A stretch of DNA of 64,000 nt from Colocasia esculenta (Eukaryota > Streptophyta > Magnoliopsida > Alismatales > Araceae): positions 6,324,001 through 6,388,000 of the forward strand of contig CM024753.1 in assembly GCA_014218235.1 (NCBI GenBank). The letters are read 5' to 3'. A program made the translations under genes and the position numbers. The notes below the pieces were generated by a model. That model had not been told where the DNA came from. It made no database searches and worked only from the letters and a program-made list of their open reading frames with translations. Below, piece by piece: positions 1 through 12,700 of the stretch (position 1 is its first letter; every line of letters begins with the position of its first letter).

Positions 1-593
1 GCACTGGCTGTGAGCTGCAGATAGGGCCAATGTTTGTGGAAACCCTAGGGTGTTGGGGTGAGGGGAGTAAGGAGAGTGAGAGGTTTCATCAGGGAAGGGG
101 GCGGGTTAGTGGAACCTGATTTTTTCTTTTTTTTTTTGGGGGGGGGGGGTTGGTGGTCTGGATGGCCAAGTGGCTATGTTGGCTGCCTGGTGAGCCTAGC
201 CACCCACTTGGCCACCTTCTAGCTCAGTGGGAAGGGTTGTGCATGGAAGTGGAATCGGTCAATCTGGATCGGGATTGACCAATTCTTGTTGATGACCTAT
301 GCTTCAGGGTGGTGGAGTGATCTGATCCAGGCAATTTCTAGTAGAATTGGCCTAGATCGAACCGGATGATCCAGAGAGATCACATTTGAGTCTGACTCAT
401 AGTGATCATTTATCAGAGAATGACTTTGGATGTGTATTCCTCTATCCATAGAGTACATTGAATGTACAGAAATGTCTATAATTCAGGTGCCTTTAGAGCA
501 TAAGAGTGCAACCTCAATGGATCCCTACCCACCCCCAGACTGGGTGTTCCCATTTTTTCCTTTTCCTGCACTGCCCTAGTGCTTGTCCTTTCT
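1..593. other. Left flank, no gene seen
   Basis: No exon, RNA gene or complete mobile element was recognised here. The stretch holds a T-run followed by a G-run near 121-150 and otherwise looks like ordinary plant intergenic or intronic DNA. It is the flank into which the chromovirus starting at 594 inserted. Confidence 0.5.
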
Positions 594-1027
594 TGATGGG
601 GGACGGAATACAGGGAGGAAGCTCAGGAAGGGAGGAGGAAGAAGCCGGGAAGAGGCGGGAAGAAGGGAGGAGGAGACAGGAAACTGGGTACGCCGACTCA
701 CGTCGTTTCTTTCTTTTAATCTTTTCTAATCTGTCATCGCCCATCCACAGGATACGGGTAGATACATATAGGAGGGGATGGGTTCACAAATGACCAAAAT
801 ACCCATCCCTCAAATATTCAATAAAAGCCCAAAAATTACATAAAAACAGGAACATACCTAAATGACACCCAAATGGGCCAAACAATATCTTGGCCTACTA
901 CAAAATATACTAAGGCCTCAAAAGTCATGTAGAGTGCCGTCGTCCAACAAAGTGACGTCGGCTCCGCACGACGACGCGGTAAACCCGCGACGGGTCAAAA
1001 CGGACAAGTCCTCGAGTGTCCGCACCA
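594..1027 (-). repeat. 3' LTR of the chromovirus
   Basis: This copy matches 8087-8524 over its whole length and starts TGGTGCGG on the minus strand. Differences from its partner are mostly single-base insertions or deletions in short runs. Flanking bases on the left are TTCT. Confidence 0.9.
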
Positions 1028-1040
1028 ATTCCCCCCGGCT
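1028..1040 (-). other. Polypurine tract of the chromovirus
   Basis: On the minus strand a G-run (CCGGGGGGAAT) directly precedes the LTR start TGGTGCGG, the expected place for plus-strand DNA priming. Confidence 0.6.
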
Positions 1041-1129
1041 GGAGAACTCGACCCTGTCGAGTAAGGGTCCTGTCCACTCTGGTATCTCTCCAACAAGTCT
1101 GGGTCAAGCCGCTGCAACTCCTCTCGGGT

Positions 1130-1356
1130 AACCCAGGTGTCCTCGTCGGTGGCCGCCCTCTCCAACGGATCAGGTAGCGCTGAAAAGCTCCGTCCCTGGC
1201 TGTCACAATCTGCTCATCTAATATATGATCAATGTGCTCTCGCCGTGCTGTATCTGGGCCCGGAAGTGGACACTCTGGTGTAGGGTCACTCACAAGAGGG
1301 GAGAAAGGCTCGAAAGGCTCACTGGGTATCACTGCTGGGTCCCGATATGCTACCAA
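1130..1356 (-). pseudogene. Chromodomain tail of integrase (chromovirus)
   Basis: The minus-strand frame downstream of the integrase core reads through EHIDHILDEQ and YLIRWRGRPP. This is the pattern of a chromodomain, which in chromoviruses follows integrase and targets insertion to marked chromatin. The usual W.P....SWEP end of the domain is blurred by a frame change (RTPGLPERSCS). It defines the element as a chromovirus. Confidence 0.75.
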
Positions 1357-2408
1357 TCCGAGACATTGAATGTAGAACTGAAGCCAAAGTCTGGTGGTAA
1401 GTCAACAACATACGCATTCGACCCAATTCGCTTTAACACTTTAAAGGGCCCAGCCCCTCGAGCTTGCAGTTTCTTCACGACTCCCGAAGGAAGCCGTTCA
1501 GGTCTGACCCTGATCATAACGTAATCGCCCTCATGGAACTCCTGTGGCCGCCTATGTGCATCTGCCGCTTTCTTATAGTGCTCATTGCTGATTTCGATTT
1601 GACGACGAATGCTATCATGCAGACTCCTAATATGCTCGGCCAAAGACTGTGCAGACTCAGACACTCGTGCAGAAATGGGTAAAGGAACAAGGTCTATGGG
1701 TCCCCTAGGCCTATAGCCGGTGACAATCTCAAATGGGCTCATGCCAGTAGACCTATTGACCGAATTATTATATGCAAACTCCGCATGTGGTAAGACCTGG
1801 TCCCAACTACGCTCACGCTCACCACTAGACAACGCAATAAATCCCCAAACTCCTATTAACTACCTCGGTCTGCCCATCGGTTTGGGGATGATAAGCTGTG
1901 GAGAACTTGAGCTTCGTACCCATCAGATGCCACAAAGTTTTCCAAAAATAGCTGACAAATCGCACGTCCCGGTCTGAGACTATGGTCTTCGGTAGCCCGT
2001 GCAAACGCACAATGCCCTCAAGGAAAATATGAGCTACGCGAGACGCATCAGAGGTCTTCGAACAGGGGATAAAATGGGCCATTTTGGAAAATCGGTCAAC
2101 AACCACTAAGATGGAATCGTGCCGTCGGATGGTTCGTGGCAAACCCAAAACAAAATCCATACTAACATCCTGCCACGGACGATCAGGCACAGGAAGGGGG
2201 TATACAAGCCCGTATTCTGCTTCCTTTGCTTTGCCAGAGCGCATGTGCGGCAATGAGCAACAATATGAGCCACATCGCGCTTCAAGCTAGGCCAAAAGAA
2301 GCGGTGCTCGACTAACTCAATGGTCTTTTTCCGGCCAAAGTGGCCAGCAAGACCCCCAGCATGGAGCTCCCAATCAAAAAGTCGCGAACAGAGGTTCGCG
2401 GAATGCAC
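1350..2408 (-). pseudogene. Integrase region (chromovirus)
   Basis: Minus-strand frames carry the zinc-binding N-terminal part (GHFGRKKTIELVEHRFFWPS, then HIVAHCRTCALAK), followed by the catalytic core with WQDVSMDFVLGLP, IVSDRDVRF and AYHPQTDGQTEVVNR. These hold the D, D and E residues of the DDE triad. A second frame (1350-1832) continues with the C-terminal FAYNNSVNRSTGMSPFEIV block. At least two frameshifts separate the pieces. The enzyme would insert the element cDNA; as written it is not continuous. Confidence 0.88.
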
Positions 2409-2537
2409 AACCTAACTCCACGAAAAAGATAGCCCTCCTGAAGGATATAATCAGGGTGCTCTCGGGAGGGACCAGACTGAAGGGCAGTGTGGATCACACC
2501 AAAGTCAGGACAACCCACGTATTCATCACGAAGCCTC

Positions 2538-2885
2538 TCAAAACCCATGACTTCCGCGCCGACAAGGGATAAGAGAAAGGTACGTCGACTCAACGCGTCT
2601 GCCACTCGGTTCTCCCACACCCGCCTTGTGTTTAAGGACGAATGTGTAGGCCTGAAGAAACTCAACCCAACGACTGTGTCTAGGGTTTAGCTTCTTCTGG
2701 GCGTGGAGAAACCTGAGGGCCTCGTGGTCTGAGTAAAGGACAAACTCCTGCGGTAGCAGATAATGTCTCCAATATCTCAAGGCCTGCACTACCGCATAGA
2801 ATTCCTTATCATAAGTGGAGTACTTCAGCTTGGCATCATTCAATTTCTCACTGAAGTATGCAATGGGGTGGCCCTCCTGACTCAA
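2538..2885 (-). pseudogene. RNase H region (chromovirus)
   Basis: The minus-strand frame reads PIAYFSEKLNDAKLKYSTYD, then a KEFYAVVQALRYWRHYL block and a YSDHEALRFL block. These are characteristic of the RNase H domain of plant Ty3/gypsy pol proteins. It lies between reverse transcriptase and integrase, the Ty3/gypsy order. Confidence 0.85.
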
Positions 2886-2893
2886 GACCCCAC

Positions 2894-3986
2894 CTATACC
2901 GACACCAGAGGCATCACATGAGACCTCAAACCCCTCGAAAAGTCCGGCAATCGGAGAACTGGCGCCTGGGTCATGAGTGTCTTAATGTCACGAAAGGCTG
3001 CGGCGGCGGCTTTAGTCCACACAAAAGTTTCCTTCCGAATGCAGCCTGTGATCGGGGCCATGATGGTGCTGAATCCTCGAATAAATCGACGATAAAAAGT
3101 GGCCAATCCATGGAAACTGCGCACGTCGTGAATGGACTGAGGCTCAGGCCACTCGACGATCGCTCTGACCTTCTCAGGATCAGCAGAGACGCCATCGCAA
3201 GACACAATGAACCCCAAGAAGACAACTCGATCAGTCAGGAAAGCACACTTCTTAAGGTTCCCAAACAAACTCTCTCGGCGCAAGACTAGCATACCTGACG
3301 AAGGTGGTCTAAATGGTCATCCTGGGAGCGGCTAAAGATGAGGATGTCATCAAAGTACACGACCAAAAATATCCCCATAAAGGGCCTCAACACCTGAGTC
3401 ATGAGCCGCATGAAAGTGCTAGGGGCATTGGATAGCCCAAAAGGCATGACCAACCATTCATAAAGTCCGTCCTTCGTCTTAAAGGCCGTCTTCCATTCAT
3501 CCCCAGGTCGAACTCGAACCTGGTGATAACCACTCTTAAGATCTATCTTAGAAAATACAGTGGCTCCCGCCATCATGTCTAACATGTCGTCCAGACGGGG
3601 AATGGGAAAACGGTATTTCACCGTGATGCGATTGATGGCCCTACTATCATGCACATCCTCCAAGAGCCATCTTTCTTCGGAGCTAATAATGCAGGGACAG
3701 CACATGGGCTCAAGCTCTCACGAATGAAACCTCTCCTCAGGAGCTCCTCAACTTGCCTCCGAAGCTCAGCAAACTCTGCTGGACTCATACGGAAGTGGGG
3801 CAAGTTGGGCAATGTGGATCCCGGAACCAAATCAATGGCGTGCTGGATGTCACGCATGGGCGGCAATCCGTCCGGGAGATCATCAGGGAAAACATCCTGG
3901 AACTCCTCTAAGAGGGAGGCTAACTCAGGGGGTGTGTCACTCAAAACATCGCCCTCAACAGGCTCACCATCAACACATAGAGGCAC
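2894..3986 (-). pseudogene. Reverse transcriptase region (chromovirus)
   Basis: Three adjacent minus-strand frames give the palm and fingers (PALLAPKKDGSWRMC, then YRFPIPRLDDMLD and FSKIDLKSGYHQVRV), the MPFGLSNAPSTF block, the catalytic YFDDILIFS box, and the thumb/connection (FLGFIVSCDGVSADPEK). The order and motifs are those of Ty3/gypsy reverse transcriptase. The catalytic aspartates are present, but a shift near 3620-3700 and another near 3290 break the frame. Confidence 0.9.
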
Positions 3987-4469
3987 TCCAACTCCTCGAG
4001 CTCCTGATGAAGGTCATGAGCACTAATCAACTGCAGGGTCACAGGAGGTGGTGTACCAAGGATAGAGACAGTGGCCGTGCTCGTGCTCCCTGTAGGGGTG
4101 GGGCTAGCAGAAGGAGTGGGGCTAGCTGAAGGGGGCCTAACTCGTCGCTGACTGGGACTAGAGCACACAGAAGTGCTCTCGGGCTTCGTGTCAGTCATCG
4201 GGGGAAGGCCTCCAAGAGGAACTGGGGAAGGGACAGGGGTCGGGGAAGTAGAGGGCCCATGAGTAGTGGGTGCGGAGGGGTGGGGGCACGATCCCGAGCT
4301 GAACTATGAGAAGCCAAAATCGTAGGTCGGGAAGGCTGCAAAGTGATAAGGGTACCCCCGTGGGAAAACTCGCATACATGTCGGCCATAGAGAACCGCAT
4401 CCACGTCATATATCCACGGTCTTCCCAAGATAATGCTCCCGACCTCCATGGGCAAGACATCACACCACC

Positions 4470-4871
4470 CTACCAGAGTATGGGGGAAAGAGATCGGAAC
4501 ATGGCACATCGTCCGAATCGGAATGGAGTAGAATCCACCCATGAAACACGATATGGGCGAGGGTGGTCAACCAAAGTCAACCCAAGATGGGCGACCGCCT
4601 GAGAAGAAATGGCGTTAATACAACTTCCACTATCAATGATCACCTTGCACACCTTTCCATCCAGACGAATGTAGGTGTGAAAAATGGAAGTGCGACGCCA
4701 ATCATCACACTCTGTCGGCTGAGCTAGAATACACCTGACAACTCCAAGCCTACCCTCATCGACAAGCTCCTCCCCGTGGCCTGCAGGGGAATGCTCGATC
4801 TGAGTATACTCAGTATGCTCTCCATCAGCATGAAACTCTGCAGCCATGTTCATCTCCTCCTCATAGCTCAC
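4470..4871 (-). pseudogene. Aspartic protease region (chromovirus)
   Basis: The minus-strand frame contains VIIDSGSCINAIS, the D-S-G active-site loop of a retropepsin, followed by VAHLGL. It lies between the gag zinc knuckle and reverse transcriptase, where it would cut the polyprotein. Confidence 0.8.
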
Positions 4872-4925
4872 ATGATGTGCCGCGGGGTGGCCTCCTCAGG
4901 ATGAGCACCCTCTATAGTCAGGGCC

Positions 4926-6360
4926 CTAGACGGGCACTGGCAGCAAAATGACCGATCCCTTGGCATTTGAAACAACGATCCCGAGATCCACTGCCACGAG
5001 AGGACTCACCCACAGCTGGGGCTTTCCCCCTATCCTCTCGCCTACCAGGGGGAGCGCCCAACAATGAACGATCATGTGAAGCAGGCAAAGCGGGGGCGGG
5101 ATCCCTCTGAGGTGGTGGCCTAATGGACGGGTCATGACGCGGGGGGTCCAAAGGTCGAGAGGTAGGGCCCCTCGGGGCAGCCCAGAAACGACACGCTGAT
5201 CCATCGGGCGCTGGTAGGTAGGTCTAGTATGTGGGGGTAATCCTGACCTCGGCTCGAATTGCTCCACCTCGCGCACGACCTGATAAGCATGCTCGATGGT
5301 CGTCACATGCTGGCGGAACAACTCCTGCTGGTACACCGGGCGGAGACCCTTCCTGAATCGGGATAGAGTCAACGCACTCTCCTCACGGGCCCCACACCTC
5401 AATAAGTACTCATCAAACTCAGCAATGTATTCCGAAACAGATCGGTTCCCTGCATGAGGTTCTGCCAATGATCAATGAGGCGATGTCGGTAAGTCGAGGG
5501 AAGATATTTCTCACGTAACTTGACTTTCATGTCTTCCCATGACTCAATGGGCTCCAACCCACGCTGCTCAAGAAGAGCCTCGACATTCAGCCAATAAGTC
5601 TGCGCCTGGCCTATCAACTTCATCATGGCAAAGCGTGCACGCCGGCGTCAGACATTCCCATCCAATCAAAATAACGGTTCATGTTGGCCTCCCAATCGAG
5701 ATAAACTCTCGGATCCAAGGACCCGTCAAAGGTGGGGGCGTCAGCACGAACAATCCGCCGTCATCTTGATCTTCTTGATGACGATGGGGCCTCCACTCAT
5801 CATAGTCCTCACGGTCCTCCCGACACCTAAATCTCCTCTGACCTACCGTGGGATCACCTCGGACCCTAGGGTGTCGGGGCCTACCCTGACCCATCTCCAA
5901 TCTGCTCGGCCGTCATGGTCAACTCGCTCACCCCGACCTAAAGGACGGCGACGATGTCGCTGATCCCCATCCCACTCATGGTCTAACTGCCTGTCAAATC
6001 TCCCATGAGTGCGGGCAGCAGGCCTATAGACACCCTCAACCTCGCCAAAGGAATCGTACCCGTGGTCGTCCTCTAGCCGATCAACAACATGGTCTGCCCT
6101 AGGGGGATCTCTAGGGGCGGGGGGCTGAACTGGAACAGGGGGAGGGCGGGCGATCTCTCCAAAACTGCTAGGCGGTTAGCCATCCCTTGGACTGTACGTT
6201 CTGACTCAGTGAACCGCTCCTCAGCTCGACGCTCCATCTGATCCATGCGAAGAAAAAGTTGGTTGAGCCTCTCCATCATTACGGGATCTACATGAGCATT
6301 TGCCCGGGACTCCGACATTAGTGCCGAGATGTGGTACTCAGCACCGCTACGCGTGGGCAT
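4926..6360 (-). pseudogene. gag region with damaged zinc knuckle (chromovirus)
   Basis: The best start is ATG at 6360 (MPTRSGAEYH). The next part has a coiled-coil-like stretch (NQLFLRMDQMERRAEERFTE). A gag core lies near 5400-5626 (YWLNVEALLEQRG, WEDMKVKLREKYLP). A CX2CX4H knuckle (CFKCQGIGHFAAS) follows at about 4935-4975. The final Cys is missing; the nucleotides are those expected after loss of one T, which also shifts the frame. At least three shifts interrupt the region. Confidence 0.82.
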
Positions 6361-8070
6361 GCAAACAGGACTCACAGCTAGGGCATGACGCAAACTAAAT
6401 GCAAAGACCCTCTAACAAGTGGCAGTGTGTGCAAACTGATGCAAGATGGGACCGACTCAACAACTCTAACATGTATGCATTAGATCGAAAATCAGCAAAT
6501 GAGCGACTACTGAAGTATCATTTAGGCATTCACAATAATTTCATGAGAATAATTACATTAAAGAACAAGAAACTAAGCTCCGGAGTTGTCCCTCACAATG
6601 TCAAAGCGAAACAGGCCAACAGTAGTGAAGACAACCAAGAGTCTAAAGCACAGAATCACATTCAAATGTCTCAATTTAGAGCTACAGGTAGGTTCGCTCA
6701 ACTCTCAAACAGCAGTGATTAGCATGAGTTTTTATAACGGGCTAGACAATCCTAACTCTCAAAGCACGGGAACACATTTAACCATATATTAGAAAGCAGA
6801 AATCTGGGGAGAAGAGCTAGCAGCACTCACTGACCCACTGAAGAGCGGGGATCCGCACCGAGGGTGTGGGTGACGAAGTAGAGGGGCGTCCGCTGGCGTC
6901 GTCGGCGTCAACGTCAAGGCGGCAAACCGGGCGGCCACTGGCTCCCAACTACGTCCACGCTGGGGCGAGACAGCAGGTCGTCGTGGGCACCGGCGTGGTG
7001 GGTCCGAGGACGTCGAGGCTGACCGAACTCGTGCGGGAACACCGGTGCGTACAGGTACACAGTGGTCGCGTCGTCGTCGACTCCAAGCTCGCGCGGGTTC
7101 ATCCGGGCACCAGTAGTGGTCAAAGAGCCCCAGGTGAATAGGGCCCGCCAAGAAGACCGCAACGACGCGAACGGATCGTCAAACGGAGCTCGGATGATTC
7201 CGCCGCACGGGCGGTGCGATAAGATCTGGTGCACCGCCGGCACTGTAGCCGGGGCACTGTAGCGGGCCTGCTACAGTGGCCGGCCGGACCAAACCGGTTG
7301 GCCCGGTTCGGCGCCCTCCACCCTTTTTATCCCCTCCCTGCGTCGCGCAGAGAGAGAGGACAGGGGAGGGCTGAGGGGCGTCTGCCGGCGGAGCGGCTTC
7401 GGGGCGGAGGTGGCCGGCGCGGGAGGAGCCGGCGACGGCGGCCGGAGCTCCGGCGTTCGCGGCGGCTGCCGGCGACCGCGGTGGGCGGCGGAGGCTTCCG
7501 GCGGCCTCACCTCCTTCCCCCACTTCTCCTGTTTGTTCTTCGGTGACGGGAGGGGCTTCGTCCGCGCAGGGGGGGGGGGCTTCGGGAGGCCCGGGGGTGT
7601 CGCCCGGGGTTTTGGGGGGACAGGAGAGAGAGGGAAAGCAGGGAGACGGGGGGAGAGGGTGTCGTCGCGAGCAGGGGGGGGGGCTCCGGGGCCCGCGGGC
7701 TCGGCCGGGGAGGGGCCGCGGTGGTCCGCGACTGGTGTCCGGCGGCTGGCGGCGGCGACCGGATGGGGTTGTTCTGCGCAGGTGGTAGCGGGGCGTGGGG
7801 AGAGGAAGAACCGGGGGGGTGTGCTCGCGGAGTGGGGACTCGGCGCAGGGGGTTTTCAGGGGGGGTCAGGAGGTGTACAGGGGGGGGGGAGAGTCGCGGA
7901 AACTGGGGGAACAGGGAAGAACAGGGGGGGGTTTCGCGCAGTGGGGGGTTTCGCGCAGTGGTGGAGGGGAGAGAGAGAGAAGAGAGGGGGACTCCCGCGG
8001 GGGCTCCGGAAGAAGGGAGAGGACGAACGGGGACTGGGGAAGATAGAGAAGCAGGGGGGGGTCGAGCTTG
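6361..8070 (-). other. Chromovirus 5' leader, GC-rich with G-runs
   Basis: This non-coding leader lies between the primer site and gag. Its right part (about 7260-8070) is strongly GC-rich with many runs of seven to ten Gs on the plus strand. Long open frames there are compositional and have no recognisable domain. Confidence 0.6.
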
Positions 8071-8083
8071 GGCTCTGATACCA
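8071..8083 (-). other. Primer binding site, tRNA-iMet type (chromovirus)
   Basis: The minus strand reads TGGTATCAGAGCC three bases inside the right LTR. That is complementary to the 3' end of plant initiator tRNA-Met, the usual primer of chromoviruses. Confidence 0.88.
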
Positions 8084-8086
8084 GGA

Positions 8087-8524
8087 TGATGGGGGACGGA
8101 ATACAGGGAGGAAGCTCAGGAAGGGAGGGAGGAAGAAGCCGGGAAGAGGCGGGAAGAAGGGAGGAGGAGACAGGAAACTGGGTACGCCGAACTCACGTCG
8201 TTTCTTTCTTTCAAATCTTTTCTAATCTGTCATCGCCCATCCACAGGGATACGGGTAGATACATATAGGAGGGGATGGGTTAACAATGACCAAAGTACCA
8301 TTCCCTCAAAATATTCAATAAAAGCCCAAAAATTACATAAAAACAGGAACATACCCAATGACACCAAATGGGCCAAACAAATATCTTGGCCTACTACAAA
8401 ATATACTAAGGCCTCAAAAGTCATGTAGAGTGCCGTCGTCCAACAAAGTGACGTCGGCTCCGCACGACGACGCCGGTAAACCCGCGACGGGTCAAAACGG
8501 ACAAGTCCTCGAGTGTCCGCACCA
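8087..8524 (-). repeat. 5' LTR of the chromovirus
   Basis: It pairs with 594-1027. The LTR ends with CCCCCATCA on the minus strand beside the primer site and starts TGGTGCGG at 8524. Confidence 0.9.
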
Positions 8525-8544
8525 TTCTGGCTCTCCCTATCTTG

Positions 8545-8552
8545 GTTCCTAT
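8545..8552. repeat. hAT target-site duplication, left copy
   Basis: GTTCCTAT directly precedes the CAGGGTT terminus and is repeated exactly at 13216-13223. Confidence 0.88.
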
Positions 8553-9116
8553 CAGGGTTTGGCATGCCGGATCGAGTCGGCCCGATTCGGGCGTATCGCA
8601 TCGGATCACAGAGGATCCGATGCGCGGCTCGGGCGATGCTGGTGGATCCCCTTTAACAGGCGGATCGAACCCGATGCGCCACGATTCGGCCCGATACTGG
8701 CGCATCGGGTTCGATCCGCCCGACACCCTTAAGGGTGTCGGCGATGCGCTGCGAATCGGGACTCTACAGTCCCATTCACAGCGCAGCAGACCGCAGCCCG
8801 TTCCCCCCCCCCCCCCCGTTTTCAGGTTTTTTTCAACAAAAAACCCTAGATTTGCATGCCAATCCACAGTGAGGCTTCCTACGTGAGTTTCCATCCATTT
8901 GGAGGTGGATTGGAGGCATTCAACCCTTCTTCTTCAAGTTTTTTTGGAGGTTCTACAGGGCTTTGAAGTTAAGCCTCCATTTTTCTTCATTTTTCTGTTT
9001 TTTTTCTTGGTGCATGGGTTAGATCTTGTTAGGAATGTTGTTGCAAGTGATTGGTTACACTTGCAACCATTTCTCATCAAGATCTACAAGTTTTTCATGT
9101 AGATTTGAAGATTTTC

Positions 9117-9670
9117 CCTAAATATGATTTTCTGAAAAATAATTTAAAAAATCTTAAATTTTTTTTGAACAATAAAAATTGATAGGAAGGTGTTGTATAA
9201 GTTCTATATCATGGTTAGAACTTGATTCTATAAGAAGTTTAGGTATAATTAATTTATGTTCATACATAATAATTTATATTAAAATTAAAAAAATAAATAA
9301 ACTTGAATTTACAGAAAATGCCTATGGAGGTGTGAATGTATTTGTAATTTTGTATGATCATGTGATTCATGTCTATGAAAAATTTATCATATAACAACAC
9401 TTTCCCTAAATATGATTTTCTGAAAAATAATTTAAAAATCTTAAAAAAGTGTAAACAACCAAAATTGATAGGAATGTGTTGTATAACTTCTATATCATGG
9501 TTAGAAGTTGATTACATAAGAAGTTGAGCTAGAATTAATTTATGTTCTTACATTATTATAATTAAGAAGTAAGAAGTTGATTACAGAAAATATATAACCT
9601 GGTGTGAATGGATTTCTGTGATCATGTGTTCATGTATATAAAAAAAATTATCATATAACAATTAAGAAGT
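9117..9670. repeat. Tandem duplication of about 288 bp in the hAT 5' region
   Basis: Two AT-rich units, 9117-9403 and 9404-9670, share CCTAAATATGATTTTCTG, TTGATAGGAA.GTGTTGTATA and CTATATCATGGTTAGAA in the same order. They lie just upstream of the transposase and may be promoter or subterminal sequence. Confidence 0.8.
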
Positions 9671-9753
9671 AAGAACACTTTTTTTAGTGTTCAAATTCTG
9701 AGACTGAAATTAATTTACTGTTATTTTATTAGTTATTTTTTTGTCCTTGTAGA

Positions 9754-12700
9754 TGGCATCGAAAAGGGGTTCTGATGATATTGGGTGGTAGCATGGCATC
9801 ATGTTGGAAAATAGGCACAACTTCAAGTGCAATTATTGTGGTTTTACGGATAAAGAGGTGGGGTCTCCCGTTTGAAGAAGCACCTTGCTGGTGGTCGACT
9901 AGCAGGCTACCATGACGTGCAGGGGTGTAATCGATGCCAGAGAAGTTAAGAAGCTTATGATTGAACGCCTTAAACCGGTTCGGGCAGAGACAACAAGAAA
10001 GAAGGCAGATAAGGAGATCCAAGAGGGATTATATCAGGAAGGGAACGAGATGAGACGTTGATGATGAAGTTGAAATGTGCAGAATATGTGTCTGATCCTG
10101 ATGTGCAGGAAAGGCTAGCCAGAGCACAGAGCAGGGCTGAGGCATGGGAAGGTGATCAAAGATAACACTTTTCATCTACAATCATCATCTGGTGTTGGCG
10201 TGGATGAGAGAGTCCACTGGTGGAGAGTTTGTTGAGACCGGCTACCACCCGCTTTGCAACAAATTTTGTGGCATTACAGAGCCTATTGAAGCACAAGGAT
10301 GGATTGAAACGCATGTTCAGGGGTGATAAATGGTTGTAGAGTAATTTGCTGGAACATCTGATGGAAAGGAGGGGAAGGCATCATCAACAGCTCTAATTTT
10401 TGGGGACCTGGTCTTCAAGCTGGTTCAAATCATTGAACCTCTATATGAGGTTGTTGAGGTGGTTAATGGGGATAGGAGACCGTCTATAGGATTGGTATAT
10501 GCAAAGCTTGAAGCCGCGAAGAAGAAGATTCGTGAAGTCTCACCTCGGCATGCACACTTGGTCTTGGATGTTGTTGAGGATAGATGGGACCGCGCAGATG
10601 AGTAGAGATCTACATTGGGGGTAAGGAAACTGATGATATTTTTTTAATGCACTAAGTATTAATGTATTTTACAACCATTGATATTTTATAACGTCAGTTG
10701 CAGCATAATTATCTCCACCCTGCATACCATTACACACACGAGCTGGCATATGAGGATGACTTGACGGCTGCTTTTACAAGGGTTGTCGAAGATTGTCAAG
10801 AAGTTCTGTGCAAGCGGCAGATGCCATTGATGAGGCAGTATAGGATTATCATCTTCCATCTAAACAATACTGAATTTCATATGCATGATGATCAATTTAT
10901 TAAATGCAGATGAAGAGTTTTCGGGAAGCTATTGGGACCTTTGCTGACCATCTGCCATTGCTGGTCGGGGAGCGTGTAGAGGGCGGTAATATGCTTCCCA
11001 TTTCATTTTTTCATTGCAATTTGATGGTTGAGGTCTGATTGAGATAATTGAATTTGGATGCTGCTGATTGGTGGTTCAACTTGGGCATACTGCGCCAACA
11101 TTGAGAAAAATTGCAGTGAAATCTTATCGCAGACTTCCTCATCTAGTGGTGTGAGAGGAACTGGAGTACGTTTTGCATTGATACACACCAAAGTGTGGAA
11201 TAGATTGTCATAGGGCGCTTGGACAATTGGTGTACGTGCACTACAATATGAGGTTGAGGGTCAAAATCTCACACAAGATCAAAAGCAGCGTGGGGAGGTG
11301 GAATATGATCCTGTTGATATTGGGTTCCTATGAGATGAAGAAGACCCAATGGTTTCATGGGTTGCAAGCAACAACAACAGAGCGGGGGGAGTATGAGTTA
11401 GATGAGGAGGCAGATGATCCTGACGATCCACCTCGCCTAACACTTCCTCCTAGCAAGGGCAGTAGTAGAAGCAACAGCAGAGGAGGAGGGAGATTGTGTG
11501 AATGTGGGACAGCCATACTCCCCTCATTATGAGATGGATCCAGAGGCTAAGGTGGATCTTCTTGGGGACATAAAACTGGAGCTTCATGAGCGCAGAGGAG
11601 GTGGGCAAGTAATTTCTTTCATTTATCTTACATATTGTATCAATACATTTTGTGTGCTAATGTATCATGTTGGGGCTATTGCAGGTGGAGGACATGGTGA
11701 TGAAGATGATGATTTTGAGAGGTTAATGGAAGGCCTCCCCGCACACAATCTAGAAGGAGAGGGTCCTCTACCCAGGATGCCCCTCCCTACAATCTACAAG
11801 GGCTCCCACACATCATCTCAATTGGCAAAAGGGAAGTAAATAGCAACAGAATCCCGCCGAAAAAAAATGGTGCAACAGAGTCCCCGGCCAAGTAAAGGAG
11901 TTGTTATACGAGAGCCACCTCCCGCCCCAGCACAAAAAAAAGAAGGGTTGGTTTTCTGGTTGGGGATCCAAGAAAGGCAAGAAAGGTGCTACCGTTGTTG
12001 AAGATCCACTTGACATTGCTGATGCAGAGACTTTGGATCCAAATGCAGATGATGAGACACCGTCTCCGTTGGATTCACCCTGATTGCCCAATAGCGCCTC
12101 CCATGATTCGATGACTACTGGTAGGTCATCATTTTGTATTGCACATTATCTCAAATGTATTTGTATTTGTGCTAACCTATCTTAAAATTATATTGCATTT
12201 GCAGGTGGTTCTTCTTTAGATGCTGCGGTGACGTGGGACGGTTGTGGTGAACGGTGGAGGTGGAGGTGGTGACGGTGTCAGGGAGGAGGAGATGGTGACG
12301 ATGATCAAGGAGGAGGAGGTGGTGGGATGAAATCACAGAGGAACAATTTTGGGGGTGCAACATAAGATAGTAGTCATGGTGCCCCAATGCGGTACACTAT
12401 GATATCAGACTTTGAGAGGATGAGTACACAAAGTCTGTGGATCCTATGGCGGCCATAGCTATCACCCCGAGTCCACTAGCACAGACTACTCTAGTGAGTA
12501 CGGACCGTACAGTGGGTACACTGCCACAACAGCTACCTTGGTCCATCTCCATATATGATCCTCCTCCTACATTTTCTGTTCATGTTCCAGTTCAAGTTTT
12601 TACTCCTGTGGAGGATGTACAGATGGCACAACTGAATATAATCCGTCCCGGTAGTCAGGTGTGGGACCATTATCTAAGTCAGTTTCGCTAGAGATACCAT

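Larger units (their letters stand above)
594..8524 (-). mobile_element. Ty3/gypsy chromovirus LTR retrotransposon, antisense, frame-broken
   Basis: A 7.9-kb element is bounded by two direct repeats of about 435 bp (594-1027 and 8087-8524) that read TG...CA on the minus strand. Beside the right LTR lies a tRNA-iMet-type primer binding site (8071-8083), and beside the left LTR a purine-rich tract, so transcription runs right to left. Between them, minus-strand frames give gag, protease, reverse transcriptase, RNase H, integrase and a chromodomain in the order expected for a Ty3/gypsy chromovirus. The four bases TTCT flank both ends, a weak match to the usual 5-bp target duplication. Frames are broken by many one-base shifts, so it is probably non-autonomous as written. 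It lies antisense to the PDR2-type gene further right. Confidence 0.92.

Noticed and set aside
7410..8089. Gly/Arg-rich open frames of 80-220 residues
   Set aside because: They come from GC-rich, G-run DNA in the chromovirus leader, appear in overlapping frames and show no domain.
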